From NCBI GenBank assembly GCA_013204195.1, contig JABMOJ010000215.1, positions 1 through 13,158 on the forward strand: a stretch of 13,158 nucleotides of DNA. Direction: 5' to 3'. The first letter of the stretch is position 1, and each line of letters begins with the position of its first letter. The notes beneath the pieces were generated by a model. It worked only from the letters and a program-made list of their open reading frames with translations. It was not told the origin of the DNA and did not search any database. This stretch comes from SAR86 cluster bacterium. GTDB taxonomy: Bacteria; Pseudomonadota; Gammaproteobacteria; Pseudomonadales; Azotimanducaceae. Positions 1-7,945 of the stretch are shown here, piece after piece. The position numbers and the translations under genes were made by a program.

Positions 1-138
1 CAGCTAAAACTAAAGCAAGCTCGCCTTTTAATCCCTGTTCGCTGGGCCAGTGAAAGGTTAAACAATAAACGAACTAAGCATGTAGAGCCGAAGGCAGAGG
101 ACTGACGGACGCGGGTTCAATTCCCGCCGCCTCCACCA
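1..138 (+). ncRNA. ssrA: tmRNA (transfer-messenger RNA), 3' part
   Basis: This is the 3' part of tmRNA, which rescues stalled ribosomes with SmpB by adding a degradation tag. The 5' half, including the tag reading frame, lies outside the window. The T arm is perfect: GCGGG at 111-115, loop TTCAATT at 116-122, CCCGC at 123-127. It is followed by a 7-nt acceptor strand (128-134), the discriminator A135 and an encoded CCA at 136-138. The stretch ACTAAGCATGTAGAGCCGA around 73-91 matches the conserved tmRNA region between the last pseudoknot and the tRNA-like domain. The T arm is followed directly by the acceptor strand, and the region upstream does not fold as a tRNA body, which rules out an ordinary tRNA. 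Gene identity is recognised from known tmRNA sequences; the boundaries at the 3' end are seen directly. Confidence 0.94.
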
Positions 139-541
139 AATTCGTGGTTTTGCGCCTCTGGCGCAAAACAGGAATGCTGACAGGTGTATCGCGCGGCGAA
201 ACACCGAGAAGCGATTACAATAAATAGACATAACTCACTAACTACGACCAATGACCTAAAACTAGGCTAACCGTAGACGCACCACCTACATCCCCTGTAA
301 AAGTTATTCAACGAAAGATAAAGGAACAGTTACAACTAGAAGTCGGCGGGCTCTAGAGGAACCAAAGAGCAGAACAAAGATTTCTTACACTTCGGTTTCA
401 CCGCCACCAATTTTTTTCAAAGCCATGCCGTCAAAATATTCGCTGCAACGCTAAGCGGCTGCCTCGTTGCGGTGCCGATATGGCAACGATGAATCACAAC
501 GGGTGTTGCCGATGCGAAACCGGCATCCTGTCGATTGCTGG
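139..541. other. Gene-free region between tmRNA and the alpha/beta hydrolase
   Basis: I see no credible coding region here. It holds the hairpin at 147-169 and a second hairpin at 183-205: GGTGT/ACACC closing TCGC/GCGA around a GCG loop, with one A-A mismatch. At 401-417 there is a CCGCC-ACCAA stretch followed by seven T that loosely resembles the tmRNA 3' end. The 3' end of ssrA is a well-known integration site for mobile elements, but no integrase gene is present in this window. Confidence 0.5.
147..169 (+). terminator. Perfect hairpin just after tmRNA, possible terminator or processing signal
   Basis: A perfect 10-bp inverted repeat (GTTTTGCGCC, loop TCT, GGCGCAAAAC) starts 8 nt after the tmRNA CCA end. 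Its position suits 3'-end formation of ssrA. There is no U tract after the stem, so it is not a canonical intrinsic terminator; it may block exonucleases or mark a processing site. The stem is seen directly, the role is inferred. Confidence 0.45.
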
Positions 542-1342
542 CTAAAGCAAACCTTCCACAACCGCCGACATATAACGGTCAAACTGCTCACGGCGCGTGT
601 TATGGCCAGCGTCTTCGATATGGCGCAGGGTGAAATGGTTGTTCATCGCCGCGACTTGCTGAGCAATGTCATGTTTCACAATGCCATCACGCTCGCCATC
701 GGCATAGATCAGCCAGGCCGGGCACTGAATCTGCGCCACGGTCTCTGACCAGTTGCCCAGTGTCAGACCTTCCATCGCCAGCTCACTCACCTGCTTTTTG
801 GAAGCTGCCCAGGCGGGCAGTTCATCAGCATGCCAGGTGGGGTTCTGTTGTTTGCCAAAGGCGATAATCTGCGCTTCGGTTTTATTGTTTAGCGACGTCA
901 GATACTGACGAAAGCCTTCACGACGTTGCGCCACATCTTTGTCTCTCACCGCGCCTTGATGCTTAGTCCAGGGCGGGTCTTCCAGCAAAATACGTGACAC
1001 TCGGGCTGGATAGCGCGCCGCCAAATCGGCCACCATGCTCGCGCCCATAGAGTGGCCTAGTACGGCAGGTTGGTTTAGATTCAAGGCCTGAATAACCGTA
1101 GCCAGGTCGTCAGACATGTCTTGCAAATTGGCGCTGCCGTGACCAGAAAGACCATGGTTGCGAGCATCCATCATGATGATATCGAACTGGCTTGCCAGCG
1201 CTTCGGCCACTCGGGTCCAGCACAAGCCGTTGTCGCTGAAAACGTGACATAGCACCAAAGGGGGAAGGTCGCCGTGGCCAGTCCGGTAGTAGTGAATATT
1301 GATCTCACCAGTATCAATATCGCCTTGGGTCCAGTTGTTCAT
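542..1342 (-). CDS. Alpha/beta hydrolase
   Basis: This 266-residue protein is a single-domain alpha/beta hydrolase of usual length. An oxyanion-type LCHVFSDN segment lies at residues 31-38. The nucleophile elbow GHSMG puts the catalytic serine at S98. The acid is most likely D219 in GERDGIV, and the base is H247 in EDAGHN. The MDARNHGLS segment near residue 60 is the usual loop after strand 4. Members of the family cleave esters, lactones or C-C bonds; the substrate cannot be told. There is no signal peptide, so it is probably cytoplasmic. The ATG has an AGG-type ribosome site about 7 nt upstream. It is the last gene of the minus-strand run and sits 162 bp after the aldo/keto reductase, so it may have its own promoter, though I saw no convincing one. 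Confidence 0.9.
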   Translation of the reverse strand: MNNWTQGDIDTGEINIHYYRTGHGDLPPLVLCHVFSDNGLCWTRVAEALASQFDIIMMDARNHGLSGHGSANLQDMSDDLATVIQALNLNQPAVLGHSMGASMVADLAARYPARVSRILLEDPPWTKHQGAVRDKDVAQRREGFRQYLTSLNNKTEAQIIAFGKQQNPTWHADELPAWAASKKQVSELAMEGLTLGNWSETVAQIQCPAWLIYADGERDGIVKHDIAQQVAAMNNHFTLRHIEDAGHNTRREQFDRYMSAVVEGLL

Positions 1343-1504
1343 TCGACTACCTAGCCTGTGTGTTGCTTCAATCTACCTGCCGGCGGACTGGGTTTACTTT
1401 GAATCGATCGAACCATATTCGACGACAAGTATGTCGCAGAGTGAGTGGTGCTAGATCAATACCGATTAGTCATCCATCTCAAACATCCTGTTAAGATTCC
1501 TGCC

Positions 1505-2470
1505 TCACCAGGCATAGGCCTCTGGCGCCGCACCACAAGCGGGAAAAATAACATCCAGCCGTGCCAGGGTCGGCGCGTCAAGGCGAATATCCGGCACATG
1601 CAGCAGGTTAACCAGCTGTTCTACGCTACCAGGGCCGATGATCGTCGCGGCAACACCGGGTTGATGCAGTAGCCAGGCCAACGCGATAGCGCTTGGCGCC
1701 TCACCCAGCTCGTCGCAGAGCTGCTGAAATTGATCCAGTGGTGCGGCGTGCCTGGCCCGAGCTGCCTGCATATCCTGTGATTGCCGCCGGCCCTGTCCGG
1801 CTGGTGACTGACCCGCTAGCAAGCCCCCCGCGAGGGGACTCCAGGGAATCAACCCGAGACCATACTCGCGACAGGCAGGCAAGACCTCAAGTTCGATCCG
1901 GCGCTCGATCAGGTTATAGAGGCTCTGCTCCGAGATTAAACCCAACTGATGCCGGGCGCTGGCTTTTTCATTCGCTCGAGCAATACCCCAACCCGGGAAA
2001 TTACTCGAACCTACATAAGTAATTTTACCTTGCGCAATGAGCCGCTCCATCGCCTGCCAGATCTCCTCCATCGGTGCAGAGCGGTCAAAGTGGTGCATTT
2101 GATAGAGGTCGATATGATCGATGCCTAAACGCTGCAGGCTCGCATCACACGCCATTTGAATATGTCGCGCTGATAGACCACGATCGTTGATATCCGCTGA
2201 CATGGGCTCATGTACTTTAGTCGCGACGACGAGCCGTTGACGTCGGGTTTTATCTTTTGCGAACCACTTACCCAAGATGCTTTCCGTCGCCCCTACGCCA
2301 AGGCTGCCACCATACTGATCCGCAGTATCAATAAAGTTAATCCCGGCTGCCACCCCTTGATCTAAGATTTCAAAGACCACCTTTTCCGGCGTTCGAGGTC
2401 CAAAATTCATGGTGCCAAGGCACAACTCGCTGACCCTCAGCGCTGAGCGGCCTAATTGACGATATTGCAT
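1505..2470 (-). CDS. Aldo/keto reductase
   Basis: This 321-residue, full-length member of the aldo/keto reductase family reduces aldehydes or ketones with NADPH in a TIM-barrel fold. The catalytic tetrad is present: D48 and Y53 in FIDTADQY, K85 in VVATKVH and H126 in LYQMHH. The barrel segments GTMNFG, YVGSSNF (152-158) and IPWSPLAGG (208-216) are typical, as is the C-terminal EAYAW. The substrate cannot be assigned; the class often acts on sugars, methylglyoxal-like carbonyls or xenobiotics. The ATG lies 39 bp after the stop of the dioxygenase-like gene, so the two are probably co-transcribed. The ribosome site is weak (GGA about 9 nt upstream). Confidence 0.92.
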   Translation of the reverse strand: MQYRQLGRSALRVSELCLGTMNFGPRTPEKVVFEILDQGVAAGINFIDTADQYGGSLGVGATESILGKWFAKDKTRRQRLVVATKVHEPMSADINDRGLSARHIQMACDASLQRLGIDHIDLYQMHHFDRSAPMEEIWQAMERLIAQGKITYVGSSNFPGWGIARANEKASARHQLGLISEQSLYNLIERRIELEVLPACREYGLGLIPWSPLAGGLLAGQSPAGQGRRQSQDMQAARARHAAPLDQFQQLCDELGEAPSAIALAWLLHQPGVAATIIGPGSVEQLVNLLHVPDIRLDAPTLARLDVIFPACGAAPEAYAW

Positions 2471-2509
2471 ATTTAGATGTCCGTTAGCATACGTTAGGGA
2501 GCCCGTAAA

Positions 2510-3472
2510 TCAAGGCGCTCGCAGGGTGGCGCCAGTCACAAGGCCCTCACTGGAATCGGCAACACAGTGTTGCACCAGGCGCTGCGCTTCTACCGACAAC
2601 CCCTTGTAATCTTGATAGGTAATCCCCGGCACTATGGGTTCTCTAAACCAAGGCGCATAGATTTCCAGGTTCGGTATGGCCCGCATTGTCTCTGACACAT
2701 TGGGTGTACCGCCGTGCCAGGCGCGCACATCACGTATCATGATGCTACCGGCAGGCACGGAGCAGACGGTGCTAAGCCGCATCCACTCTGGCTCATCTTG
2801 AAGACTGGGAATCGGCATGCGCGAGTGTTGAGTGCCTGGAATTTGGCGAGTCGGACCATTGAGCTGAGTGACATCTTGGGGCAGGAAATTCACACACACA
2901 TAAGGACAAGGAAGATCCCTGATGCTCATGTGCCCCAGCGGGTCATGGAAGGCACTAAAGGGGCTCCGCTTATCATCAACCCAGTCGCGAATGTCGGAAT
3001 GCAGCGGCTGGTAGTCGACGGCTCCGGGCAAGCAAAAATCGCCGCTAGCCGACCTGAGCGTATAGTGGCTCGAGCCAAATATCGCGTTCAGAATTCGAGT
3101 CACTGGCGGAATATCCAGCAGCATTTGCCAGGCCGGATGATGAAGCTGACTGCGAGTCAGGCTGGACCCGCCGAAGGAGTATCGATGGGAACCACGGTTG
3201 CCCTTGTGGTCATGGTCAACGGCCAAGATCTCTTTGACAACCTCGTCACAGCCCGACGCTAATATCGCAACTTGCTCGGCATTCAGGATATCGCTGACGG
3301 CCACAAAGCCATCTCGATGAAAAAGTGCGACCGCGCGCTCGACATCACCGGGCTTAAGTATCTCAAGTCCCTTTATGCCGTTGTTAGCTGTCAAATGTTG
3401 GCGCAACTGAACAACCCGCGGATCGTCTTTTGGCGTGCCAAACCAGCCAGCGTTTGTGGTGATGTCGTTCAT
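2510..3472 (-). CDS. Phytanoyl-CoA dioxygenase (PhyH)-like Fe(II)/2-oxoglutarate oxygenase
   Basis: This 320-residue protein belongs to the PhyH-like non-haem iron oxygenases, which hydroxylate or otherwise oxidise small molecules using O2 and 2-oxoglutarate. The iron ligands are visible as H158-x-D160 (LHSDIRDW) and H253 in RAWHGGTPN. R264, eleven residues later, is placed to bind 2-oxoglutarate. The NGPTRQIPGTQH motif at 205-216 is characteristic of the family. An N-terminal HRDGFVAV at 52-59 is the common entry motif. Bacterial members act in secondary metabolism, lipid or phosphonate chemistry and osmolyte synthesis, so the substrate is open. It lies between an esterase-like gene (91 bp upstream) and the aldo/keto reductase (39 bp downstream), which suggests consecutive oxidation and reduction steps in one pathway. 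Confidence 0.88.
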   Translation of the reverse strand: MNDITTNAGWFGTPKDDPRVVQLRQHLTANNGIKGLEILKPGDVERAVALFHRDGFVAVSDILNAEQVAILASGCDEVVKEILAVDHDHKGNRGSHRYSFGGSSLTRSQLHHPAWQMLLDIPPVTRILNAIFGSSHYTLRSASGDFCLPGAVDYQPLHSDIRDWVDDKRSPFSAFHDPLGHMSIRDLPCPYVCVNFLPQDVTQLNGPTRQIPGTQHSRMPIPSLQDEPEWMRLSTVCSVPAGSIMIRDVRAWHGGTPNVSETMRAIPNLEIYAPWFREPIVPGITYQDYKGLSVEAQRLVQHCVADSSEGLVTGATLRAP

Positions 3473-3563
3473 CTTACTAACCTGCCTTGAGGTTCATGGG
3501 TTCGAATATTGATCTATACGCATTGCGCAGTTGCCGAAATCGCTCTTCCAGCCGAATGCGCGA

Positions 3564-4748
3564 TTACCTTATTACAGCATCAGAAAGATGTGAAGCGACC
3601 AACTCGAGAGACTGACCAGCGACCACTTCCACTGCGACTGAATAGCAGGTCGCATCATCCATTGAATACACACCCGTCGCGACGTGAGGATACTGATCGC
3701 TGACATGATGGATCTCCGCCCGATGCCGGCCCGGCGTCGGGCCGTGATCAAGGTCTATCTCAAATCGTCCCTCAGCAGATCGATTCGCCATGATGCGAGC
3801 AATCGGCGCGTTAGTATCCTGTGGGATCAATGTCACCCAGAATAGACCCAGGGCTTTGCCATCGAGGATCGCTCGGCCGTGCACTGCGACGCGTTTTTTA
3901 TCGGTTAAAAAACCACTTCGGCGCAACCAGGTCATCAGCTGTCCAGGCCATTGGCCGAAGTCAGGATCACCCGTACCCATGCCGGCGCCGTGGTCGCCAA
4001 AGCTAAAAATATGTAACTCGGCTGGCACGCCATGGGTTGCCAGCGCTCGATAGAACAAGATCGATTGATCTGCCGGCACAATGCTATCTTCATGAGAATG
4101 CACTAGGAACGATGGTGGCGTTTTGGCATTAACCAGCTCGTCGGTCGCGAAATATTCATCTGCCTTTCGGCCTCGTTTGGCGCCACTGGTAACCGCATAA
4201 ACAGGCACGAGAAAATCAGGCCGACTGCTCACGCGCTCTATGGGGTCCATGGATTTTTCTAGTCCCAGATCATAACGGGTACCCACGGCGGTCACTAGAT
4301 GACCGCCGGCTGAGAATCCCAGCATGCCCAAGCGGGTCGGGCTAATGTTGAATTCGCCCGCGCGCGCGCGTACTAACCGCATCGCGCGCAGACCATCTAA
4401 TAAAGAAATTTCAGTGGTGTACTTGGGGCCAATTCGATACTTCAACACAAAAGCGGCAATGCCCTGACGATTGAGCCAGCGAGCCACCTGCAGGCCTTCA
4501 TGATCAGAGGCCAGCGTTCGGTAACCTCCGCCCGGGTTGATAACAATACCCGTACCAATTGCCTTCGCTGGCTCAGGCAGATGCACTGAGATGGACGGCA
4601 TGTCTGTGGATTCTCGACCCTCAGCGCCTGGTGCGCCAGCCGGCCACAACAGGAACTCCTCGCCATTACGATTTGCCGTCTCTAGATTTGGTGCCTCAGG
4701 CATTGTCGGTTTCTCCGTGACCTTGCGAACCCATAACTTGTTAGCCAC
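3564..4748 (-). CDS. Esterase-like alpha/beta hydrolase with extra C-terminal domain
   Basis: Residues from about 50 to 280 form an esterase/acetylxylan-esterase-like alpha/beta hydrolase. The oxyanion motif NPGGGY is at 71-76 and the nucleophile is S146 in GFSAGGH. The acid is D221 in VHSHEDSIVP and the base is H253 in FGDHGAG. Such enzymes usually remove acyl groups from sugars or small esters. Residues from about 285 to 394 are an additional region, predicted by eye to be beta-rich, that the family normally lacks; I do not recognise it. Two starts are possible. The long form begins with GTG at 4748 with poor spacing to AGGTGG. An ATG at 4703 (residue 16) has GGAG at 4713-4716, nine bases upstream, and is probably the real start, giving 379 residues. 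The gene begins 29-74 bp after the amidase, so an operon is likely. Confidence 0.86.
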   Translation of the reverse strand: MANKLWVRKVTEKPTMPEAPNLETANRNGEEFLLWPAGAPGAEGRESTDMPSISVHLPEPAKAIGTGIVINPGGGYRTLASDHEGLQVARWLNRQGIAAFVLKYRIGPKYTTEISLLDGLRAMRLVRARAGEFNISPTRLGMLGFSAGGHLVTAVGTRYDLGLEKSMDPIERVSSRPDFLVPVYAVTSGAKRGRKADEYFATDELVNAKTPPSFLVHSHEDSIVPADQSILFYRALATHGVPAELHIFSFGDHGAGMGTGDPDFGQWPGQLMTWLRRSGFLTDKKRVAVHGRAILDGKALGLFWVTLIPQDTNAPIARIMANRSAEGRFEIDLDHGPTPGRHRAEIHHVSDQYPHVATGVYSMDDATCYSVAVEVVAGQSLELVASHLSDAVIR

Positions 4749-4777
4749 GGTCCACCTAAAAAAATACCTCGCCGCGT

Positions 4778-6172
4778 TTAGAACATCGGGTCAATCGGCG
4801 TGATGGAACCCACCCGCGCCTCAATCAATCCGGCTGCCGAAAGGCACAAGTCTTCCCGCCAACGATCTGCATAAATCTGAACGCCCGTCGGCAAACCATC
4901 GACCACCCCCATCGGTAAGGCGACAGCGGGCAAGCCCAACAAGTTGCCCGGCGTAATAAATTGCAGACGTCGCAGGGTGGTCTCGGCACCAGTATCTGGG
5001 TCGATGTCGGCGTCGTGCAGAAAGGGCAGATCGGCCCAAGTCGGCCCGATCACCAGCGGATACTGCTGAAAAAAACCTGACCAGGCAACTGCCAGTCGAT
5101 CTCGCTCAGTGTACACAAGGGTGCCGTTCATGGCGGCTGGATCGAATTGTTGAAGCAATTGCTGCAGCATGCCCACCGCGCTTTCGCTCATGATCGGCGT
5201 GAGCAACGGCAGCATATTCTGAACATCCGAGAGTAGCACTCGAGCCCAAATTTCATTCACACGAGCCAATTCCGGCGGCACCACCTCTTCAACCTGCCAG
5301 CCTTCGGCCTTCAGCTGTTCACCCGCCAGGTGAATCGCCGCAACTGTCGCTGCAGGCAATGTTGAGTTCGGCATTTGAGTAACCAACGCCACCTTCTTCG
5401 CTACTGGCGGGCCCTCCAGTGCCGCTGGCACAGAGTAGGGGTCTTGCGGGTGCCAGCCAGACAGCACGCGATAGGCGATATTCAAGTCAGCCACAGATCT
5501 TGCCAGCGCGCCCTCCACCGCCATCAGTCGAAATGCATTGGACTGAGGTGCGCCGGGTATCGACATCACCAATGGGATTCTGCCCGTCGTGGGCTTCAAT
5601 GAGGTGATACCGCAACAATAAGCCGGGTTTCTTACCGAGCCACCAATATCGTTGCCAAGGCCAATGGGACTCATGCCTGTGGCTAGCGAAACCCCTTCGC
5701 CACCGCTTGAGCCACCAGCGGTTCGGGTGATATCCCAGGGATTGTTGGTTCGGCCGCGAAGCGGGTTATCCGTCGTAATCCGCAGGCCCATCTCCGGCAA
5801 ATTCGTTCTTGCCAGCGGAATACCGCCAGCCGCTTTCATTCGCGCCACCACCGGCGCATCGGCGCCCGGCATGGCATTGGCAAACACGGGCAAACCGTTA
5901 GTCGTCGCTGAACCGGTACAATCAATGTTTTCTTTGATAGTAAAAGGCACCCCGTGAAACGCACCCTGCGACTGACTAGCCTCTGCCTTATCGGCTCTGT
6001 CTGCTGCAGCCAGGGCCGATTCGGCCAATGTTACCGTAATCGCATTCACTCGAGGATTGACCGCATCGATACGCTCAAGATGGCTCGTGACTACTTCACG
6101 ACTAGATACTTGTTTACCGCGGATCAAGGCCGCCAGTTCATGGGCTGATTTGCGCCAAAGTTCGTTCGCCAT
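4778..6172 (-). CDS. Amidase (amidase-signature family hydrolase)
   Basis: This 464-residue enzyme has the complete amidase-signature Ser-cisSer-Lys triad: K80 in FTIKENID, S155 in AGGSSGGEG and S179 in NDIGGSVRNP. The 24-residue spacing of the two serines is the same as in fatty acid amide hydrolase. The family hydrolyses C-N amide bonds, including aryl, acyl and peptide amides, and also contains the GatA subunit. No gatB or gatC is adjacent, so a stand-alone amidase is the better reading. There is no signal peptide. The ATG at 6172 is supported by GAGG seven bases upstream. The gene is flanked by a CoA transferase (148 bp upstream) and an esterase, consistent with release of an acid from an amide and its activation to a CoA thioester; this pathway idea is inference. 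Confidence 0.93.
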   Translation of the reverse strand: MANELWRKSAHELAALIRGKQVSSREVVTSHLERIDAVNPRVNAITVTLAESALAAADRADKAEASQSQGAFHGVPFTIKENIDCTGSATTNGLPVFANAMPGADAPVVARMKAAGGIPLARTNLPEMGLRITTDNPLRGRTNNPWDITRTAGGSSGGEGVSLATGMSPIGLGNDIGGSVRNPAYCCGITSLKPTTGRIPLVMSIPGAPQSNAFRLMAVEGALARSVADLNIAYRVLSGWHPQDPYSVPAALEGPPVAKKVALVTQMPNSTLPAATVAAIHLAGEQLKAEGWQVEEVVPPELARVNEIWARVLLSDVQNMLPLLTPIMSESAVGMLQQLLQQFDPAAMNGTLVYTERDRLAVAWSGFFQQYPLVIGPTWADLPFLHDADIDPDTGAETTLRRLQFITPGNLLGLPAVALPMGVVDGLPTGVQIYADRWREDLCLSAAGLIEARVGSITPIDPMF

Positions 6173-6320
6173 CGTGTCGCCTCGACAGGGGTTATTATGG
6201 GTTGGTTGTGCTCTTGAAATACAAAACTTTGTGCTGACTACCCGAGTCCATGCGGTTTGTTAATGTCGCGCGCAGCGCCTTTGAGCAACGGCAGGATCCG
6301 GACTTTTCACTGGAACTGAC

Positions 6321-7520
6321 TCATTCGCTCGCCTGGCCGACCACACCATCTCGCAATAACCCCTCGATGTCTTCGGCTAATCCTGCTTCAGCTAATATAT
6401 CTCGCGTGTCTTGCCCAATCGCAGGACCAAAGCCACCAGTCACAGTGGGCGTACCCGAAAATATCGGCGCCGGGCGGACTTCCCGCACCAGACCGGCGAT
6501 GGGGTGCACTCGCTCATAGAACAGGGCATTGGCTTGAATTTGCGCATCACTGGGTAACTCGTCGAGGCTGCGAGCGTGGGCAAATGGCACATGCTCAGCA
6601 TCCAACTTCTCGGTGAGCTCGGCCAGGGTCATACCTTTAGTGGCATCAGCCACAGCATTTTTCACCACCTCAACATACACCTGACGATTCTGCTGTCGAC
6701 CTTTGAGGCTGTTGAAACGTGAGTCTGCGGCCATATCCGTTAATGCCAGTGCTCGGCACAACCCCGCGAACTCATGATCTGACAGTGTCATAATGGCGCC
6801 CCAACCATCGACTAATTCAACCACTGTGCCCGCGGCGCGAATGGGCGGATGATGATCGATATCTTCACCGAGCAAGATATTATCGGCACCGGCATCAGGC
6901 CACAAAAACGCCACCGCGGTATCGAGCATCGACAGCTCAATATGTTGGCCGACGCCGGATTTTTCGCGCGCATACAGGGCCGCTGTGATGGCTTGAAATC
7001 CCGTATAAGCCGTCAACTTGTCCATGAGCAGCTGATTCACCTGTTCCGGCCCCTCGCCTCGCTTCTGGCCCTGAACATCGGCGATACCAGAGTACATCTG
7101 GATAATGGGATCGTAAGCACGCTTGCCAGCTTTCGGACCAGATTGGCCGAAACCGCTAATGGACAGGAATATGATGCGAGGATTCGTCACGGCTAACGCA
7201 GCGTAGCCCAGCCCCAGCCTGTCGATCACGCCCGGCCGGAAATTTTGTACCACGACGTCTACAGAGTCAGCCAGCTGTTGAACCAACTTGACACCCCGCG
7301 CGGACGACAGGTCTACGGCGATGGAGCGCTTACCGCGATTCAACACATGAAATGAGCCAGAGTAGCCGTTGCGCTTGCTGCCGACATTGCGCTGTATGTC
7401 GCCGGTCAACCGCTCAACCTTGATCACTTGCGCACCTTGGTCGGCGAGCATAGCACCGGTCAACGGGCCTGAGACCACCGCCGACAAATCCAATACTTTG
7501 ACACCCTCTAACGGCCCCAT
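6321..7520 (-). CDS. Class III CoA transferase (CaiB/BaiF family)
   Basis: This enzyme moves CoA from a donor thioester to a carboxylic acid. The N-terminal LEGVKVLDLS and the DLSSARGV and VQNFRPGV segments are typical of formyl-CoA/carnitine-CoA transferases. The expected catalytic aspartate is D167 (in LLMDKLTAYTG), counting from the chosen start. The open frame runs up to 7604, but the ATG at 7518-7520 is preferred. It has a strong AAGGAGG at 7526-7532 with five-base spacing and begins at the conserved MGPLEGV, giving 399 residues, the family's usual length. A candidate promoter also lies just upstream of this ATG. Expected cytoplasmic. Substrate unknown; the neighbouring amidase and esterase could supply a free acid. 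Confidence 0.93.
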   Translation of the reverse strand: MGPLEGVKVLDLSAVVSGPLTGAMLADQGAQVIKVERLTGDIQRNVGSKRNGYSGSFHVLNRGKRSIAVDLSSARGVKLVQQLADSVDVVVQNFRPGVIDRLGLGYAALAVTNPRIIFLSISGFGQSGPKAGKRAYDPIIQMYSGIADVQGQKRGEGPEQVNQLLMDKLTAYTGFQAITAALYAREKSGVGQHIELSMLDTAVAFLWPDAGADNILLGEDIDHHPPIRAAGTVVELVDGWGAIMTLSDHEFAGLCRALALTDMAADSRFNSLKGRQQNRQVYVEVVKNAVADATKGMTLAELTEKLDAEHVPFAHARSLDELPSDAQIQANALFYERVHPIAGLVREVRPAPIFSGTPTVTGGFGPAIGQDTRDILAEAGLAEDIEGLLRDGVVGQASE

Positions 7521-7566
7521 ACGGCCCTCCTTCACTACGGGTTTGCCAGCACGCTGTGCTGAAATC

Positions 7567-7596
7567 ATTATTCCTAGCCTGAGATAAGAACAACAA
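7567..7596 (-). promoter_or_regulatory. Candidate promoter of the CoA transferase gene
   Basis: On the minus strand, TTGTTG (7591-7596) and AATAAT (7567-7572) are separated by 18 bases, which resembles a sigma70 promoter with a good -10 and a weak -35. It would place the transcript start about 40 bases before the ATG at 7520 and fits that start better than one at 7604. Pattern match only. Confidence 0.3.
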
Positions 7597-7705
7597 CTCA
7601 GCAATATTACAACTGTCGCGCTCTCTGTTATCTGAAGCAGAGCACCTTGGACCCAAGTGCAAGGGATCTTTCAGGCTACAACCACTAGGCGCTGTGCTGC
7701 TCATC

Positions 7706-7724
7706 TGTGACGTCTCAGGTCACA
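7706..7724. promoter_or_regulatory. Operator-like inverted repeat TGTGAC-N7-GTCACA
   Basis: Perfect 6-base arms surround seven bases in the spacer between the divergent CoA transferase and DksA-like genes. The arms look like CRP half-sites, but the 5-9-5 spacing differs from the CRP 5-6-5 consensus, so CRP itself is doubtful. It could be the site of a dimeric regulator of either gene. Confidence 0.35.
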
Positions 7725-7945
7725 CCTATTCGCCACATCAAGCGTGCACCAGGTTAGCCAAGGCGCTTGTGCTAATGACAGGATCGAGTAAGGTCCATAA
7801 CTAACAATGCTGGGGTGGAAACCTCGACACCCATCGGATTCAAACCCGAGGCCTCACAAAACCCTACAGAACAGCCCCAGCTTGAATGCAATATGCTGCT
7901 GCCCGCCTTCACGGCGGACAGGGACCAGCCCAACGGAAGATGACC

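Larger units (their letters stand above)
7521..7945. other. Divergent intergenic region, about 425 bp
   Basis: No gene is evident here. The region separates the minus-strand CoA transferase from the plus-strand DksA-like gene. It contains the candidate promoter at 7567-7596, the palindrome at 7706-7724 and a nested inverted repeat at 7809-7881. That repeat has outer arms GCTGGGG/CCCCAGC and inner arms CCTCG/CGAGG, and lies 64 bp before the DksA-like start, so it could form in that gene's leader RNA. I found no convincing promoter for the plus-strand gene. Confidence 0.5.

Noticed and set aside
2714..3262. Long plus-strand open frame opposite the PhyH-like gene
   Set aside because: It is a shadow of the well-supported minus-strand gene and shows no protein-family features.
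4758..4764. Intrinsic terminator between the amidase and the esterase (seven T on the minus strand)
   Set aside because: No convincing GC-rich stem precedes the T run, and the downstream gene starts within 20-60 bases.
7521..7604. Upstream extension of the CoA transferase to 7604
   Set aside because: The extra 28 residues are not family-like, while the ATG at 7520 has an AAGGAGG site at ideal spacing and starts at the conserved MGPLEGV.
7706..7724. Canonical CRP binding site
   Set aside because: The half-sites are nine bases apart where CRP needs six; kept only as a generic operator-like palindrome.
7809..7881. tRNA, including a tRNA-Sec candidate suggested by the TTCAAA loop and the 7-bp closing stem
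   Set aside because: No T arm precedes the 3' acceptor strand, the anticodon-like stem does not close around a seven-base loop, and there is no CCA or long variable arm.
7886..7945. Upstream extension of the DksA-like protein to 7886
   Set aside because: The extra residues are unlike the family, and the GGAAG ribosome site points to the ATG at 7946.
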